From positions 62,001 through 126,000 of the forward strand of contig DAOULR010000007.1 of NCBI GenBank assembly GCA_034419075.1: DNA of 64,000 bases, in the 5' to 3' direction. A program made the translations under genes and the position numbers. Numbering within the stretch: position 1 is the stretch's first letter; the number at the start of each line of letters is the position of its first letter. Shown here one piece after another: positions 49,912-59,020 of the stretch. The notes under the pieces were generated by a model. It was not told where the DNA came from. It saw only the letters and a list, made by a program, of their open reading frames with translations, and made no database searches. Origin of the DNA: E44-bin88 sp034419075 (GTDB lineage Bacteria; Chloroflexota; Dehalococcoidia; Dehalococcoidales; BS750m-G39).

Positions 49912-50715
49912 ATGGCTAAAAACGTAGAAACGGGGTACTCCCAGAACGGGCTACCCTACGTGCGTATCGGCAACAGCTCGCGCAAACTGGTTGTCTTCGG
50001 GGGGCTTGACTTCGAGCACAGGCCGCCGTCGGGATTTAGTCTCCGAATGATGATTGGTAACTTCAAGAGCTTGGCCAGGGACTTCACTGTCTACATGGTG
50101 AGCCGCAAACCGGAGCTGCCCGAGGGCTATTCGCTGCGGGATATGTCCAATGACTACGCTGTTATGATAAAGGAAGAGATAGGCGCGCCTGTCGACATCA
50201 TGGGGCTATCAACAGGTGGGGCCATCGCCCAGTACTTTGCCGTTGACCACCCCGAGCTTATTCATCGTTTGGTGCTGGCCCTGACTGGCTATCAATTGAC
50301 GGAACAAGGCGCCGAATTGCAGAGGCGTATGGGTGAGCTGGCGCGCCAGGGCAAGTGGCGTGCAGCCTACTCTACCATGATGACCGTAATTTATCCTAGG
50401 GGCTTTAAGAAATACCTGTTTAAGTGCCTGATATGGCTTTTTGGGAGCAGGGGCGCGCCCCCAGACCCCTCGGACGGGCTGGTGGAAATCGAAGCCGAGG
50501 ATAAGCATGACTTCTGGAGAAGGCTGCCCGACATCAGGGTGCCCACGCTGGTTATCGGTGGAGACGAAGACTATTTCTATCCCATTGCTGAGACGGCGGA
50601 GAGGATACCCAACGCCAGGCTGGTTCTCTATGAGGGGTTCGGGCACAATGTTATCTTCAGCAAGCGCCGCCAGTTCAACGAGGACGTTTGGACTTTTCTG
50701 ACCGAGGGGGGCTAA
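49912..50715 (+). CDS. Alpha/beta-hydrolase
   Basis: A 267 aa hydrolase-fold protein. Nucleophile elbow is MGLSTGGAIAQYF (Ser near 100), acid in GGDEDYFYP (near 223) and His in GFGHNVIF (near 245). The triad is complete. No signal peptide, so cytoplasmic. Substrate unknown. GAGGTG precedes the ATG. Lies between tmk and mnmA. Confidence 0.88.
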   Translation: MAKNVETGYSQNGLPYVRIGNSSRKLVVFGGLDFEHRPPSGFSLRMMIGNFKSLARDFTVYMVSRKPELPEGYSLRDMSNDYAVMIKEEIGAPVDIMGLSTGGAIAQYFAVDHPELIHRLVLALTGYQLTEQGAELQRRMGELARQGKWRAAYSTMMTVIYPRGFKKYLFKCLIWLFGSRGAPPDPSDGLVEIEAEDKHDFWRRLPDIRVPTLVIGGDEDYFYPIAETAERIPNARLVLYEGFGHNVIFSKRRQFNEDVWTFLTEGG

Positions 50716-50718
50716 ATA

Positions 50719-51759
50719 GTGGCCAAGAAGCGGGTTGTCGTGGCTATGAGTGGGGGAGTGGATTCATCGGTAGCGGCAGCGCTGTTGAAACGAGACGGAT
50801 ACGAGGTCAGCGGCATCCATATGGGGCTGGGAACTGACATTATGTTTAGTAATCTGGAGGTCTTGGAACAAACTTGCAGCCTCTTAGAGATACCTTTATA
50901 TAAACTTGGCCTGGAGAGGGAATTCAAGGAACTGGTCATCGACTATTTCTGTCAGGAATACGGCAGGGGACGGACGCCAAATCCCTGTGTGGCCTGCAAC
51001 CAGTATATAAAGTTTGGCATCATGCTGAAAAGAGCGCTGGAGACAGGGACGGACCACTTCGCCACTGGGCATTACGCCCGTGTTGAAGCCAGTCCGGAGG
51101 GCTACAGACTGCTAAAAGCAGTTGACATAACCAAAGACCAAAGCTATTTTCTGTACACTTTGGGACAAGAGCAACTGTGTCGTCTTATTCTCCCGTTGGG
51201 AGAATTGACTAAGGAAAGGGTCAAAACCATAGCTAAAGAGATGAAACTACCCGCCAGTGGACATCACGACAGCCAGGACGTTTGCTTTATCCCTGATGAC
51301 GATTATAGGGCCTTTATTGCCGGAAAAGTGCCCCCGGAAGCAGGGGAAATAGTTGACATAAATGGTAAGATTTTGGGTAAACACGATGGTCTGGCCCTCT
51401 ATACTATAGGTCAGAGGCAGGGCCTGGGACTTAGTTCAAATGAACCGCTCTACGTGCTCGAAATGGACGCTGAAAGCAACAAAATCGTGGTTGGGAGCAG
51501 GGAACAGTCTTTACATAATGTGCTGGTTGCCCGCCAAACTAGCTGGATTTCAGGGCGATCTCCTAAAGAACCGATTGAGATAACGACTAAGATCCGCTAT
51601 AAGGCACCCGAGGCCGCCGCCGAGCTCTATCCCACGGACGACGGAGTCGAAATCCGCTTCATTGAGCCCCAGTCAGCAATAGCACCGGGGCAATCAATAG
51701 TCTTCTACCAGGGCGATGAAGTATTAGGTGGGGGTATAATTGATGCCGTCTTTTATTGA
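50719..51759 (+). CDS. mnmA: tRNA-specific 2-thiouridylase
   Basis: Thiolates U34 of Lys/Glu/Gln tRNAs. 346 aa with the PP-loop AMSGGVDSSVAAAL (9-22), the first catalytic Cys in RTPNPCVACNQYIKF (near 90), and the second in HHDSQDVCFIPDD (near 190). The C-terminal beta-barrel (TKIRYKAPEAAAELYP) is present. Start is GTG 50719 with GAGGGGG upstream. The codon use looks slightly more AT-rich than its neighbours. Overlaps rnhB by 17 bases. Confidence 0.95.
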   Translation: MAKKRVVVAMSGGVDSSVAAALLKRDGYEVSGIHMGLGTDIMFSNLEVLEQTCSLLEIPLYKLGLEREFKELVIDYFCQEYGRGRTPNPCVACNQYIKFGIMLKRALETGTDHFATGHYARVEASPEGYRLLKAVDITKDQSYFLYTLGQEQLCRLILPLGELTKERVKTIAKEMKLPASGHHDSQDVCFIPDDDYRAFIAGKVPPEAGEIVDINGKILGKHDGLALYTIGQRQGLGLSSNEPLYVLEMDAESNKIVVGSREQSLHNVLVARQTSWISGRSPKEPIEITTKIRYKAPEAAAELYPTDDGVEIRFIEPQSAIAPGQSIVFYQGDEVLGGGIIDAVFY

Positions 51760-52408
51760 AGAAGAGCAGCTGGTGGCGCAGGGCTACCGCCTCATCGCTG
51801 GTGTGGATGAGGCGGGGCGGGGGGCGCTGGCAGGGCCGGTGGTGGCCGCCGCTGTCATCCTGCCCAATAATTTAGAAGTGGCTCGGCTCGATGGAGTTAA
51901 GGACAGCAAGCTAATCAGTCCCGCTAAACGCGAGCGGCTCTTCCATCATATCTACGAGGTGGCCGTGGCGGTGGGGGTGGGGATGGCGCCGCACTCCATG
52001 GTCGATAGCCAGGGCGTTATAAGCGCCACCCGTTTCGCCATGAAGCAGGCCATAGAGGGGCTTTTACCTTCTCCGGAGTCGCTGCTTATCGACCACCTGC
52101 GCCTGCCCGGGCTAAAACTGCCCCAGAAGGGCATTACCCACGGCGATAACCTGTGCTTTTCCATCGCCTGTGCTTCAATTATCGCCAAGGTGGCCCGCGA
52201 CTGGGTAATGGTAGAATTAGATAGGCTCTATCCCGGCTACGGAATGGCCCAGCACAAGGGCTACGGCACCCGACAGCACGTTGCCTGCCTTTTGCGGCTG
52301 GGCGCTTGCCCCATCCACCGCCGTAGCTTTCGTCCGGTTAGAGAGATAACACAGGGACTATTCAGCGAAGCTGAAATTATAAAGGAGGATTTTTATGGAC
52401 AAGAGTGA
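51743..52408 (+). CDS. rnhB: Ribonuclease HII
   Basis: Removes ribonucleotides from DNA and RNA-DNA hybrids. 221 aa; active-site acids in GVDEAGRGALAGPVV (Asp, Glu), an Asp in LLIDHLRLPG and one in KVARDWVMVEL. The PGYGMAQHKGYGTRQH motif is typical. ATG 51743 has GGTGGGGG upstream; a TTG one codon earlier is also possible. Overlaps the ends of mnmA and the following gene. Confidence 0.95.
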   Translation: MPSFIEEEQLVAQGYRLIAGVDEAGRGALAGPVVAAAVILPNNLEVARLDGVKDSKLISPAKRERLFHHIYEVAVAVGVGMAPHSMVDSQGVISATRFAMKQAIEGLLPSPESLLIDHLRLPGLKLPQKGITHGDNLCFSIACASIIAKVARDWVMVELDRLYPGYGMAQHKGYGTRQHVACLLRLGACPIHRRSFRPVREITQGLFSEAEIIKEDFYGQE

Positions 52409-52808
52409 GATACTGGCTTTCCTGAACGCCAACCGAGATTGCTTCATGGCTACAGTGGAGGGGGATAAGCCCCACGTGCGCGCCATAGGCATGGTCAAAG
52501 CCGACGAAGATGGCATCATACTTGAAATCAGCACCTTCAAGGATGTTTATAAACAAATAATGGCCAACCCCAACGTGGAGCTTTGCTTCTATAACGCCAA
52601 GGATGGCATCCAGATAAGGGTCAGCGGCGCCGTGGAACCGGTGGCTGACAAGAAGTTGAGGGATGAGATAGTTGCCCTACGCCCCTTCCTGAAAGAGCGC
52701 ATCGCCGAATGGGGCGACGAGGTCGTGGGGGTCTTACGACTCAAGGGCCAGGCCTATGTCTGGAGCTTTGCCACCGGCCTTGAGCCGAAGAAATACGTGC
52801 CGCTGTAA
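52395..52808 (+). CDS. Pyridoxamine 5'-phosphate oxidase-like flavin-binding protein
   Basis: A 137 aa split-barrel protein of the PNPOx-like family (general stress protein 26 type). Pattern: CFMATVEGDKPHVRAIG, then TFKDVYKQIMANPNVELCFYN, then IRVSGAVEPV. It probably binds FMN or F420. Function unknown; several family members are redox enzymes in anaerobes. AAAGGAGG precedes the ATG; overlaps rnhB by 14 bases. Confidence 0.88.
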   Translation: MDKSEILAFLNANRDCFMATVEGDKPHVRAIGMVKADEDGIILEISTFKDVYKQIMANPNVELCFYNAKDGIQIRVSGAVEPVADKKLRDEIVALRPFLKERIAEWGDEVVGVLRLKGQAYVWSFATGLEPKKYVPL

Positions 52809-52814
52809 AGGCTA

Positions 52815-53180
52815 ATGAAGCGCCGAGATACGGGCATACTGGGCGAAAAGCTGGCCAAAGACTATCTCAAGGAGCGGGGCTACCGCATCCGTGAGACGAA
52901 CTACCGCTGTTCCGAGGGCGAAATCGATATCGTCGCCGAGCATAAAGACTATCTCGTCTTTGTCGAGGTGAAGGCGAGGCGGAGCCTGGAATTCGGCATA
53001 CCCGAGGAATCAATCACCGCCGATAAGCGGGAAAGATTACGGACGGTAGCCGCCCGCTATCAGCAGGAGCACGATAACCTTCCCCAGCTGTGGCGCATCG
53101 ATGTCGTGGCCATAGAGCTTGACCGGAAGAACAAGCCCTCGCGGATAGAGCTTATTGAAAACGCCGTGGGCGAGGACTGA
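52815..53180 (+). CDS. yraN: UPF0102 protein YraN
   Basis: A 121 aa endonuclease-fold protein of unknown role. Typical motifs are GILGEKLAKDYLKERGYRI, NYRCSEGEIDIVAEHKDYLVFVEVKAR (with Asp and Glu/Lys of a PD-(D/E)xK-like site) and KRERLRTVAARY. Usually found near rnhB, as here. Full length. Confidence 0.93.
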   Translation: MKRRDTGILGEKLAKDYLKERGYRIRETNYRCSEGEIDIVAEHKDYLVFVEVKARRSLEFGIPEESITADKRERLRTVAARYQQEHDNLPQLWRIDVVAIELDRKNKPSRIELIENAVGED

Positions 53181-53203
53181 AGCTTTTATCTTTGATTTGC
53201 CTG

Positions 53204-53212
53204 TGCTAGAAT
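53204..53212 (+). promoter_or_regulatory. Extended -10 promoter of thiD2-thiE
   Basis: TGcTAGAAT in the block CCTGTGCTAGAAT, the same as upstream of dprA (37444, minus). Predicted leader of about 13 bases before the ATG at 53232, with AGGG. Confidence 0.5.
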
Positions 53213-53231
53213 CTGCCTGAGGGCTTTCGAG

Positions 53232-54281
53232 ATGCCGAACCAGAGACAACGCATTATTGACGCTAATCTCAACCGCGCCGGCGAGGGGCTGCACCTGCTC
53301 GAGGAAATAGCGCGGATGATGCTCAACGACGCAACGATGACGCAGCAGCTAAAGACTATCCGCCACGGAATCCTGAGGGGAGATTTGGCCTTTAACCAGC
53401 AGCTTGTCCAGTCGCGCGATTCGACAAGCGACGTTGGCTTCGACATCGAAGTCGAGGGGGATAAGCAGAGGGAACTGCCGACTATGGTGGTAGCTAACGC
53501 CCGCAGAGTCCAGGAAGCGTTGAGAATCCTGGAGGAGATGGCCAAGGTTCCCGGCACCATTCCTCAACTTGACGCGGACAAGTTCAAAAAAGCCCGCTTC
53601 GCCCTCTATACGATAGAGCAGGAGCTTCTCTCTAGGCTGCTCAGGCAGGATAAAAGCGCTAAGATAGTCGGGCTCTATGCCATTATCGACAGCCAGTTTT
53701 TGGGCAAACGCCCTCATATCAAGGTCGCTGAGGAGCTGATTAGGGGTGGGACTAATGTCATCCAGCTGCGCGATAAGTTCACTCCCAAGGCGCAACTACT
53801 GCCTATCGCTCAAAAGCTGCAAAAACTCTGCACCGAAAAGGGCGTGCTCTTTGTCGTCAATGACCACCTCGATATCGCCTTAGCTTGCAGCGCTGACGGC
53901 CTGCATCTGGGGCAGGAGGATTTGCCTATATCTGTAGTCAAACGTCTGCTTCCGATAGACATGATACTAGGTTGCTCGGTGAACGCCGTCGAACAGGCCA
54001 AAAGCGCCGAGGCCGACGGCGCCGACTATATCGCCGTAGGCTCGATGTACCCGACGACCTCTAAGGAAAAGTCTATAGTGGTGGGTGTGGGCAGGCTGAA
54101 GCAGGTGAGGGGGACGGTGAGCCTGCCCCTGGTGGCTATTGGAGGCATCAATAAGGACAATGCCAGCGAGGTGGCGGCCAATGGTGCCGACGCTGTGGCC
54201 GTGATTAGTGCTATACTGGGGGCTAAGGACATCGCCGAAGCCGCCCGCAGCCTAATAACCAGCTTTGAGGCCGGAAAATGA
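53232..54281 (+). CDS. thiE: Thiamine-phosphate synthase fused to ThiD2-like domain
   Basis: 349 aa, two domains. Residues about 1-125 (RIIDANLNRAGEGLHLLEE, then IRHGILRGDLAF) match the ThiD2 type of HMP-phosphate kinase domain, found alone or fused to ThiE. Residues about 145-349 are thiamine-phosphate synthase: QLRDKFTPK, FVVNDHLDIA, ADGLHLGQEDLP, VGSMYPTTSKE and the Gly-rich IGGINKDNASEV. It would join HMP and thiazole phosphates made by ThiC and Thi4 from the 42-44 kb operon. Has its own promoter; overlaps the translin-like gene by 4 bases. Confidence 0.92.
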   Translation: MPNQRQRIIDANLNRAGEGLHLLEEIARMMLNDATMTQQLKTIRHGILRGDLAFNQQLVQSRDSTSDVGFDIEVEGDKQRELPTMVVANARRVQEALRILEEMAKVPGTIPQLDADKFKKARFALYTIEQELLSRLLRQDKSAKIVGLYAIIDSQFLGKRPHIKVAEELIRGGTNVIQLRDKFTPKAQLLPIAQKLQKLCTEKGVLFVVNDHLDIALACSADGLHLGQEDLPISVVKRLLPIDMILGCSVNAVEQAKSAEADGADYIAVGSMYPTTSKEKSIVVGVGRLKQVRGTVSLPLVAIGGINKDNASEVAANGADAVAVISAILGAKDIAEAARSLITSFEAGK

Positions 54282-54916
54282 GCGGACTGACCGATAACCT
54301 GGAGCCAATCGCCGATAAAATCAGGGACGAGTTGGCGGCAAAAGACGCCGCCCGGGAGAAGGTATTGCCGCGCTGCCGTGAAGCTATTCGGCACTGCAGC
54401 CAGGCCATACGCGCCGTCCACCGCCAGGAGTTCGACAAGGCTAAAGAACTGCTAAAAGGGGCGCGTAAGCTCTTAAACGAGGCCGAGAGCGCCTGTTCGG
54501 ACTATAGCGAACTGGGCTATGCCGGTTTTGTCCGCGACGCCCAAAAAGAATATGCCGAGGGTACTATTACTCTGGCTCTGGTGACGGGGAAACCTTTGCC
54601 CACGCCCGAAGAGCTGGCTGTTGATGCCGTTTCTTATCTTAAAGGGATGGGCGAGGCCGTCGGCGAGCTGCGGCGCTACCTTCTGGATAACATGCGGCGG
54701 GGCGACCTCTCCAATGGGGAGGAACTGCTGACGGCTATGGATGATATCTACAACACACTGGTGACCATGGACTTCCCCGACGCCATCACTGGAGGGCTGC
54801 GCCATACCACCGACATGGTGCGGGGGGTTCTGGAAAAGACGCGCAGCGACCTGACGCTGGCCATGGGGCAGAAAGGGGTAGTGGATAAGCTGGACGAGCT
54901 ATCCAACGAGAAGTAG
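54278..54916 (+). CDS. Translin-family (haloarchaeal/bacterial translin-like) protein
   Basis: A 212 aa, almost wholly helical protein. The pattern REKVLPRCREAIRHCSQAIRAVHR, ELGYAGFVRDAQKEYAEG and PDAITGGLRHTTDMVRGVLEKTR is that of prokaryotic translin homologues. Eukaryotic translin binds RNA/ssDNA, but the bacterial role is unknown. Its ATG overlaps the thiE stop. A 7-bp hairpin (TCAAGGG-TTTT-CCCTTGA, 54923-54940) follows without a T tract. Confidence 0.8.
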   Translation: MSGLTDNLEPIADKIRDELAAKDAAREKVLPRCREAIRHCSQAIRAVHRQEFDKAKELLKGARKLLNEAESACSDYSELGYAGFVRDAQKEYAEGTITLALVTGKPLPTPEELAVDAVSYLKGMGEAVGELRRYLLDNMRRGDLSNGEELLTAMDDIYNTLVTMDFPDAITGGLRHTTDMVRGVLEKTRSDLTLAMGQKGVVDKLDELSNEK

Positions 54917-54957
54917 TTGTCATCAAGGGTTTTCCCTTGAAAAATGCCCCTAATTTC

Positions 54958-54986
54958 TTGACCATAATTTTCTCATATGGTAAGAT
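54958..54986 (+). promoter_or_regulatory. Promoter of the hdr operon
   Basis: TTGACC, 17-base spacer, TAAGAT. Transcription would start near 54993, leaving a leader of about 68 bases with AAAGGAGGG before the GTG of hdrA. The rest of 54917-55060 holds only a 7-bp hairpin at 54923-54940. Confidence 0.65.
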
Positions 54987-55060
54987 AGCTTGGTTTGTCT
55001 AGTGCCTAGTACATTTTTTCATTCTTCCCACCGAATGGAGAAAAGGTAAAGGAGGGCAAA

Positions 55061-58000
55061 GTGGAGCCCAAAATCGGAGTTTATATCTGTCATTGCGGGA
55101 CTAACATTGGGGGGACAGTGGATGTGAAAGCGGTTGCCGAGTTCGCCAAGACCCTACCAGCGGTAACCGTTGCCCGGGAATATATCTATATGTGCTCAGA
55201 CCCGGGGCAGGACCTTATCCGACAGGACATCAAGGAGTTGGGGATAAACCGTGTCGTGGTGGCATCCTGTTCGCCGACGCTACACGAACGGACCTACCGC
55301 CGGGTCTGCCAAGAGTCGGGCCTAAACCCCTACCTCTTCGAGATGGCCAACATCCGGGAGCACTGTTCCTGGATAACCGAGGACAAGGAGGCGGCTACCG
55401 AGAAAGCCAAGGCGCTGGTGAGCGCCGCCGTCAGGCGCGTTTACTACCAGGAGCCGCTGGAAACGAAAGAGGTCCCGGTTAATCCCAATACCCTGGTGGT
55501 CGGGGGTGGGGTGGCCGGCATCCAGGCAGCCCTGGAGATTGCCGATTCCAAGCACAAAGTCTATCTGGTGGAGAAGGAGCCGAGCGTCGGCGGACACATG
55601 ATACAGCTGGACAAGACCTTTCCTACCCTGGACTGTTCCGCCTGTATTCTTACCCCCAAGATGAGCTTGGTGGGGGCCCACCCCTATATCGAACTGATGT
55701 CCTACAGCGAGGTGACCAATGTCGAGGGCTATGTGGGCAACTTCAAGGCCAAGATAACCAAGAAGGCCCGCTATGTTGACGTGGACAAGTGCACCGGCTG
55801 CAGCGAGTGCTCCGATGTTTGCCCGGTTACGGTGCCTAATGAGTTTGACCTGGGCTTGGGTAATCGGAAAGCGATTTACCGCCCCTTCCCCCAGGCTGTG
55901 CCCAATGCCTTTACCATAGATAAGCGGGGCTTGCCGCCCTGTAGGGTCGCCTGCCCGGCGGGCGTTAATGCCCAGGGCTATGTGGCCATGATTTCTCAGG
56001 GCAAGTTCAAGGAAGCGCTGGAAGTACTGCGGCGGACGATGCCCTTTGCCGGCGTTTGTGGCCGCGTCTGCACCCACCCCTGTGAAAAGGACTGCGAGCG
56101 GGGCAAGGTTGACGAGCCGGTTTCCATCCGCTCGTTGAAGCGCTTTATGGCTGACTACGAGCTTAACGTGGGGCGGGAGAAAGCCACCCCTGTAGAGAGA
56201 ACTAAAGAAGATAAGGTTGCCGTTATCGGTTCGGGTCCGGCGGGCTTAGCCTGCGCCTACGACCTGATAAGGGAAGGCTACCCGGTTACCGTTTTTGAAG
56301 CCGCCCCCAAGGCGGGTGGGCTGTTGCGCTATGGCATCCCCGAATACCGCCTGCCCAACAAGGTGCTGGATAACGAAATCAGCTACCTGGAGGAACTGGG
56401 GGTAGAGATAAAGACCAACAGCCCGGTAAAGAAGTTCGAGGACCTCTTTAACCAGGGCTATCAGGCGATATTCTTGGCGGCGGGCGCCTGGGTCAGCCAG
56501 AAGATGGGCATTCCCAACGAAGATGCCCAGGGCGTGCTGCACGCCCTCGACTTCCTGAACAAGGTTAACTCGGGCACCAAGGTCAGTCTCGGCGATAAGG
56601 TGGCCGTCATCGGCGGTGGTAATGCCGCTATCGACGCCGCCAGGGTGGCCAAGCGACTGGGCGCCCAAGAAGTTAACATCGTCTATCGGCGCTCGCGGGC
56701 GGAGATGCCTGCCGAAAGCAGCGAGGTTGATGAAGCCGAACGGGAAGGTATTAAGCTACACATACTGGCGGCACCGGTTGAGGTTATCGCCAAGGGCGAT
56801 AAAGTGGCTGGTATCAAGTGCATCAAGATGGAACTGGGTGAGCCCGATGAGAGCGGCCGCAGACGCCCGGTGCCGATTAAGGGCTCTGAATTCGATATGG
56901 ATGTGGATAACGTGATTATGGCCGTGGGGCAGGGCGTTGACAAAGCAGCGCTGCCCAAGGAGCTGGAGTACACCGGGTGGAATACTGTGGTCGTTGACCC
57001 CACCACCCTGCAGACCAATATCGAAGGCGTTTTCGCCGGCGGGGACGTGGTTTCGGGTCCCTCCGACGTCATCGCCTCCGTGGCCGCAGGCAAGGAAGCG
57101 GCTATCTCCATAGACCGACAGCTGAGGGGGGTTGACCTCAAAGAGGGCCGCCCTGAGCCGAAGGAGAGGGTAAAAGACATACCTAAAGAGGGCGTGAAGG
57201 CCAAACTGAGGCAGGATATGCCTACGCTGGATGTCAGCAAGCGTGATGGCTTTGCCGAGGTTGAGTTGGGCTTCGACGAAAAGGCAGCTGTTGAGGAAGC
57301 CAAGCGCTGCCTGAACTGCGGCGTTTGCTCGGAGTGTATGGCGTGCGTCACCGCCTGTCAGGTTGGAGCCATTAACCAGGAGATGGAAGATGAGACGATA
57401 GAGGTGGAGGTGGGCAATATCATCGTCGCCACTGGCTACGATGCCTTCGACCCGACCCCGCTCTACCAGTACGGCTACGGGCGGCTGGATAACGTGCTCA
57501 CCGCCCTTGAGTTCGAGAGGATGATTAACGCCTCGGGGCCGACGGCGGGCGAGGTGATGCTCAAGGATGGCTCTCACCCCAAGACGGTGGGCATTATCCA
57601 CTGCGTGGGCAGCCGAGACGAGAACTACCACGTGTATTGCTCTCAGGTGTGCTGCATGTACTCCATGAAGCTGAGCCATTTGATAAGGGAGCATGTACCC
57701 GGTGCTCAGGTTGTTGAGTTCTACATCGACCTAAGGTGCGTGGGTAAGGCCTTTGAGGAGTTTTACAATCGTGTCCTGGAAGAAGGGACGATGTTCATCC
57801 GCGGGCGCCCCGGCGAGGTAACCGATATCGCCGAGACCCCGGAAGAGGAAGGCAAGCTCATTGTCGTCGGCGAGGACACCCTTATCGGGCGTCAGCGCCG
57901 CGTTCCGGTGGACATGGTGGTCTTGAGCACGGCCCTGCAGCCGAGGGAGGACGCCGACAAGGTCGCCCACCTGTTATCCATCAGCCGCAGTGCCGATGGC

Positions 58001-58402
58001 TTCTTCCTGGAGAAGCACCCCAAGCTGGACCCGGTAGCCACCATGAGCGATGGCATCTTCGTCGTCGGTTGTTGCCAGGCGCCGAAAGACATTCCCAACA
58101 GCGTGGCGCAGGCTTCGGCGGCGGCGGCCAGAGCGCTGGCTATGATCAGCGCCGGCTCCATAGAAATCGAGGCGGCTACCGCTGAGGTCAACGAGGAGCT
58201 TTGCTCCGGTTGTAAGACCTGTTCTGACCTCTGTGCCTTTAATGCCATCTCCTTCGATGAGGAAAAAAAGGTGAGCCACATCAACGAAACGCTGTGTAAG
58301 GGCTGCGGCGTCTGTGTCGCCGCCTGTCCCAGCGGCGCTATTAAGGGCAAGCACTTTACCGCCGAAGAACTATTGGCTGAGATAGAAGGGGCACTGGTAT
58401 AA
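55061..58402 (+). CDS. hdrA: HdrA-like flavoprotein with inserted GltD/NfnB-type NAD(P)H module
   Basis: 1113 aa, about 465 more than a normal HdrA. Residues 1-290 are HdrA: IGVYICHCGTNIGG at the start, FAD-binding VVGGGVAGIQAALEIA (near 147), a [4Fe-4S] motif CTGCSECSDVC (near 246). About 294-775 is a complete GltD-like module: N-terminal Cys cluster (CRVACPAGVNAQ, VCGRVCTHPCEKDC), FAD motif VIGSGPAGLACAYDL (near 388), NAD(P) motif VIGGGNAAIDAARVA (near 515). HdrA then resumes with IIVATGYDAF, CSQVCCMYSMK and a C-terminal 2[4Fe-4S] ferredoxin (CSGCKTCSDLC; CKGCGVCVAAC). It should pass electrons between NAD(P)H, ferredoxin and HdrBC, possibly with bifurcation. Start GTG with AAAGGAGGG. Confidence 0.93.
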   Translation: MEPKIGVYICHCGTNIGGTVDVKAVAEFAKTLPAVTVAREYIYMCSDPGQDLIRQDIKELGINRVVVASCSPTLHERTYRRVCQESGLNPYLFEMANIREHCSWITEDKEAATEKAKALVSAAVRRVYYQEPLETKEVPVNPNTLVVGGGVAGIQAALEIADSKHKVYLVEKEPSVGGHMIQLDKTFPTLDCSACILTPKMSLVGAHPYIELMSYSEVTNVEGYVGNFKAKITKKARYVDVDKCTGCSECSDVCPVTVPNEFDLGLGNRKAIYRPFPQAVPNAFTIDKRGLPPCRVACPAGVNAQGYVAMISQGKFKEALEVLRRTMPFAGVCGRVCTHPCEKDCERGKVDEPVSIRSLKRFMADYELNVGREKATPVERTKEDKVAVIGSGPAGLACAYDLIREGYPVTVFEAAPKAGGLLRYGIPEYRLPNKVLDNEISYLEELGVEIKTNSPVKKFEDLFNQGYQAIFLAAGAWVSQKMGIPNEDAQGVLHALDFLNKVNSGTKVSLGDKVAVIGGGNAAIDAARVAKRLGAQEVNIVYRRSRAEMPAESSEVDEAEREGIKLHILAAPVEVIAKGDKVAGIKCIKMELGEPDESGRRRPVPIKGSEFDMDVDNVIMAVGQGVDKAALPKELEYTGWNTVVVDPTTLQTNIEGVFAGGDVVSGPSDVIASVAAGKEAAISIDRQLRGVDLKEGRPEPKERVKDIPKEGVKAKLRQDMPTLDVSKRDGFAEVELGFDEKAAVEEAKRCLNCGVCSECMACVTACQVGAINQEMEDETIEVEVGNIIVATGYDAFDPTPLYQYGYGRLDNVLTALEFERMINASGPTAGEVMLKDGSHPKTVGIIHCVGSRDENYHVYCSQVCCMYSMKLSHLIREHVPGAQVVEFYIDLRCVGKAFEEFYNRVLEEGTMFIRGRPGEVTDIAETPEEEGKLIVVGEDTLIGRQRRVPVDMVVLSTALQPREDADKVAHLLSISRSADGFFLEKHPKLDPVATMSDGIFVVGCCQAPKDIPNSVAQASAAAARALAMISAGSIEIEAATAEVNEELCSGCKTCSDLCAFNAISFDEEKKVSHINETLCKGCGVCVAACPSGAIKGKHFTAEELLAEIEGALV

Positions 58403-58438
58403 ACCAGCCTTAGGACATAGAGAAAAGGAGGCGTCTAA

Positions 58439-59020
58439 ATGGCTGATACAACAGTCAAATCCCCTCCTGCCGACGTCGCGAACTTCATTAAAGAGGTCTG
58501 CTCTATCCCTGGCGGCGAGGAGATTAATTCCTGTATTCAGTGCGGGGTGTGTACTGGCTCCTGTCCCACCGCCAACCAGTGGGATTACCCGCCGCGGCGA
58601 GTAATTGCCATGGTGAGAGCGGGCTTAAGGGACGAACTGCTCTCCAGCAACTCCATGTGGTTCTGTGTTTCCTGCTATTCCTGCACGGTGCGCTGCCCGC
58701 GGGATATCAAACCCGCCGACATTATGCACGCGCTGGAGATTATCGCCCTCCGCAGCGGTAAGAGCACACGGCAGAGCAACACGCCGATTATGTACCGCTG
58801 CTTCGTCGATTCCGCCCGTAGCAACGGGCGGGTCTATGAGCTGGGCATGATGATTAAGCTGTTCTTAAAGACCAACCCCTTTGCCGCTCTCAAGCTGGCA
58901 CCGGTGGGGATGGGCTTGTTTTTCCATAAGCGGTTACCGCTAAGCCCAAGCCGAATCAAGGGAATGAGCGGACTCAAAGCCATCTTGAGTAAAGCCAGGG
59001 AACTGGGAGGTGCCAAATGA
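58439..59020 (+). CDS. hdrC: Heterodisulfide reductase-like subunit C
   Basis: A 193 aa iron-sulfur protein that carries electrons between HdrA and HdrB. Two motifs are seen: CIQCGVCTGSCPT (near 34-46) and CVSCYSCTVRCPRDIKP (near 78-94), for two [4Fe-4S] clusters. The rest is a helical region typical of HdrC. AAAAGGAGG precedes the ATG. Overlaps hdrB by 4 bases (ATGA). Confidence 0.93.
   Translation: MADTTVKSPPADVANFIKEVCSIPGGEEINSCIQCGVCTGSCPTANQWDYPPRRVIAMVRAGLRDELLSSNSMWFCVSCYSCTVRCPRDIKPADIMHALEIIALRSGKSTRQSNTPIMYRCFVDSARSNGRVYELGMMIKLFLKTNPFAALKLAPVGMGLFFHKRLPLSPSRIKGMSGLKAILSKARELGGAK

Noticed and set aside
54923..54940. Hairpin after the translin-like gene as intrinsic terminator
   Set aside because: The 7-bp stem is not followed by a T tract on either strand.
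56756..57694. 312-codon open frame on the minus strand
   Set aside because: Antisense to hdrA; a result of GC-rich codon bias.
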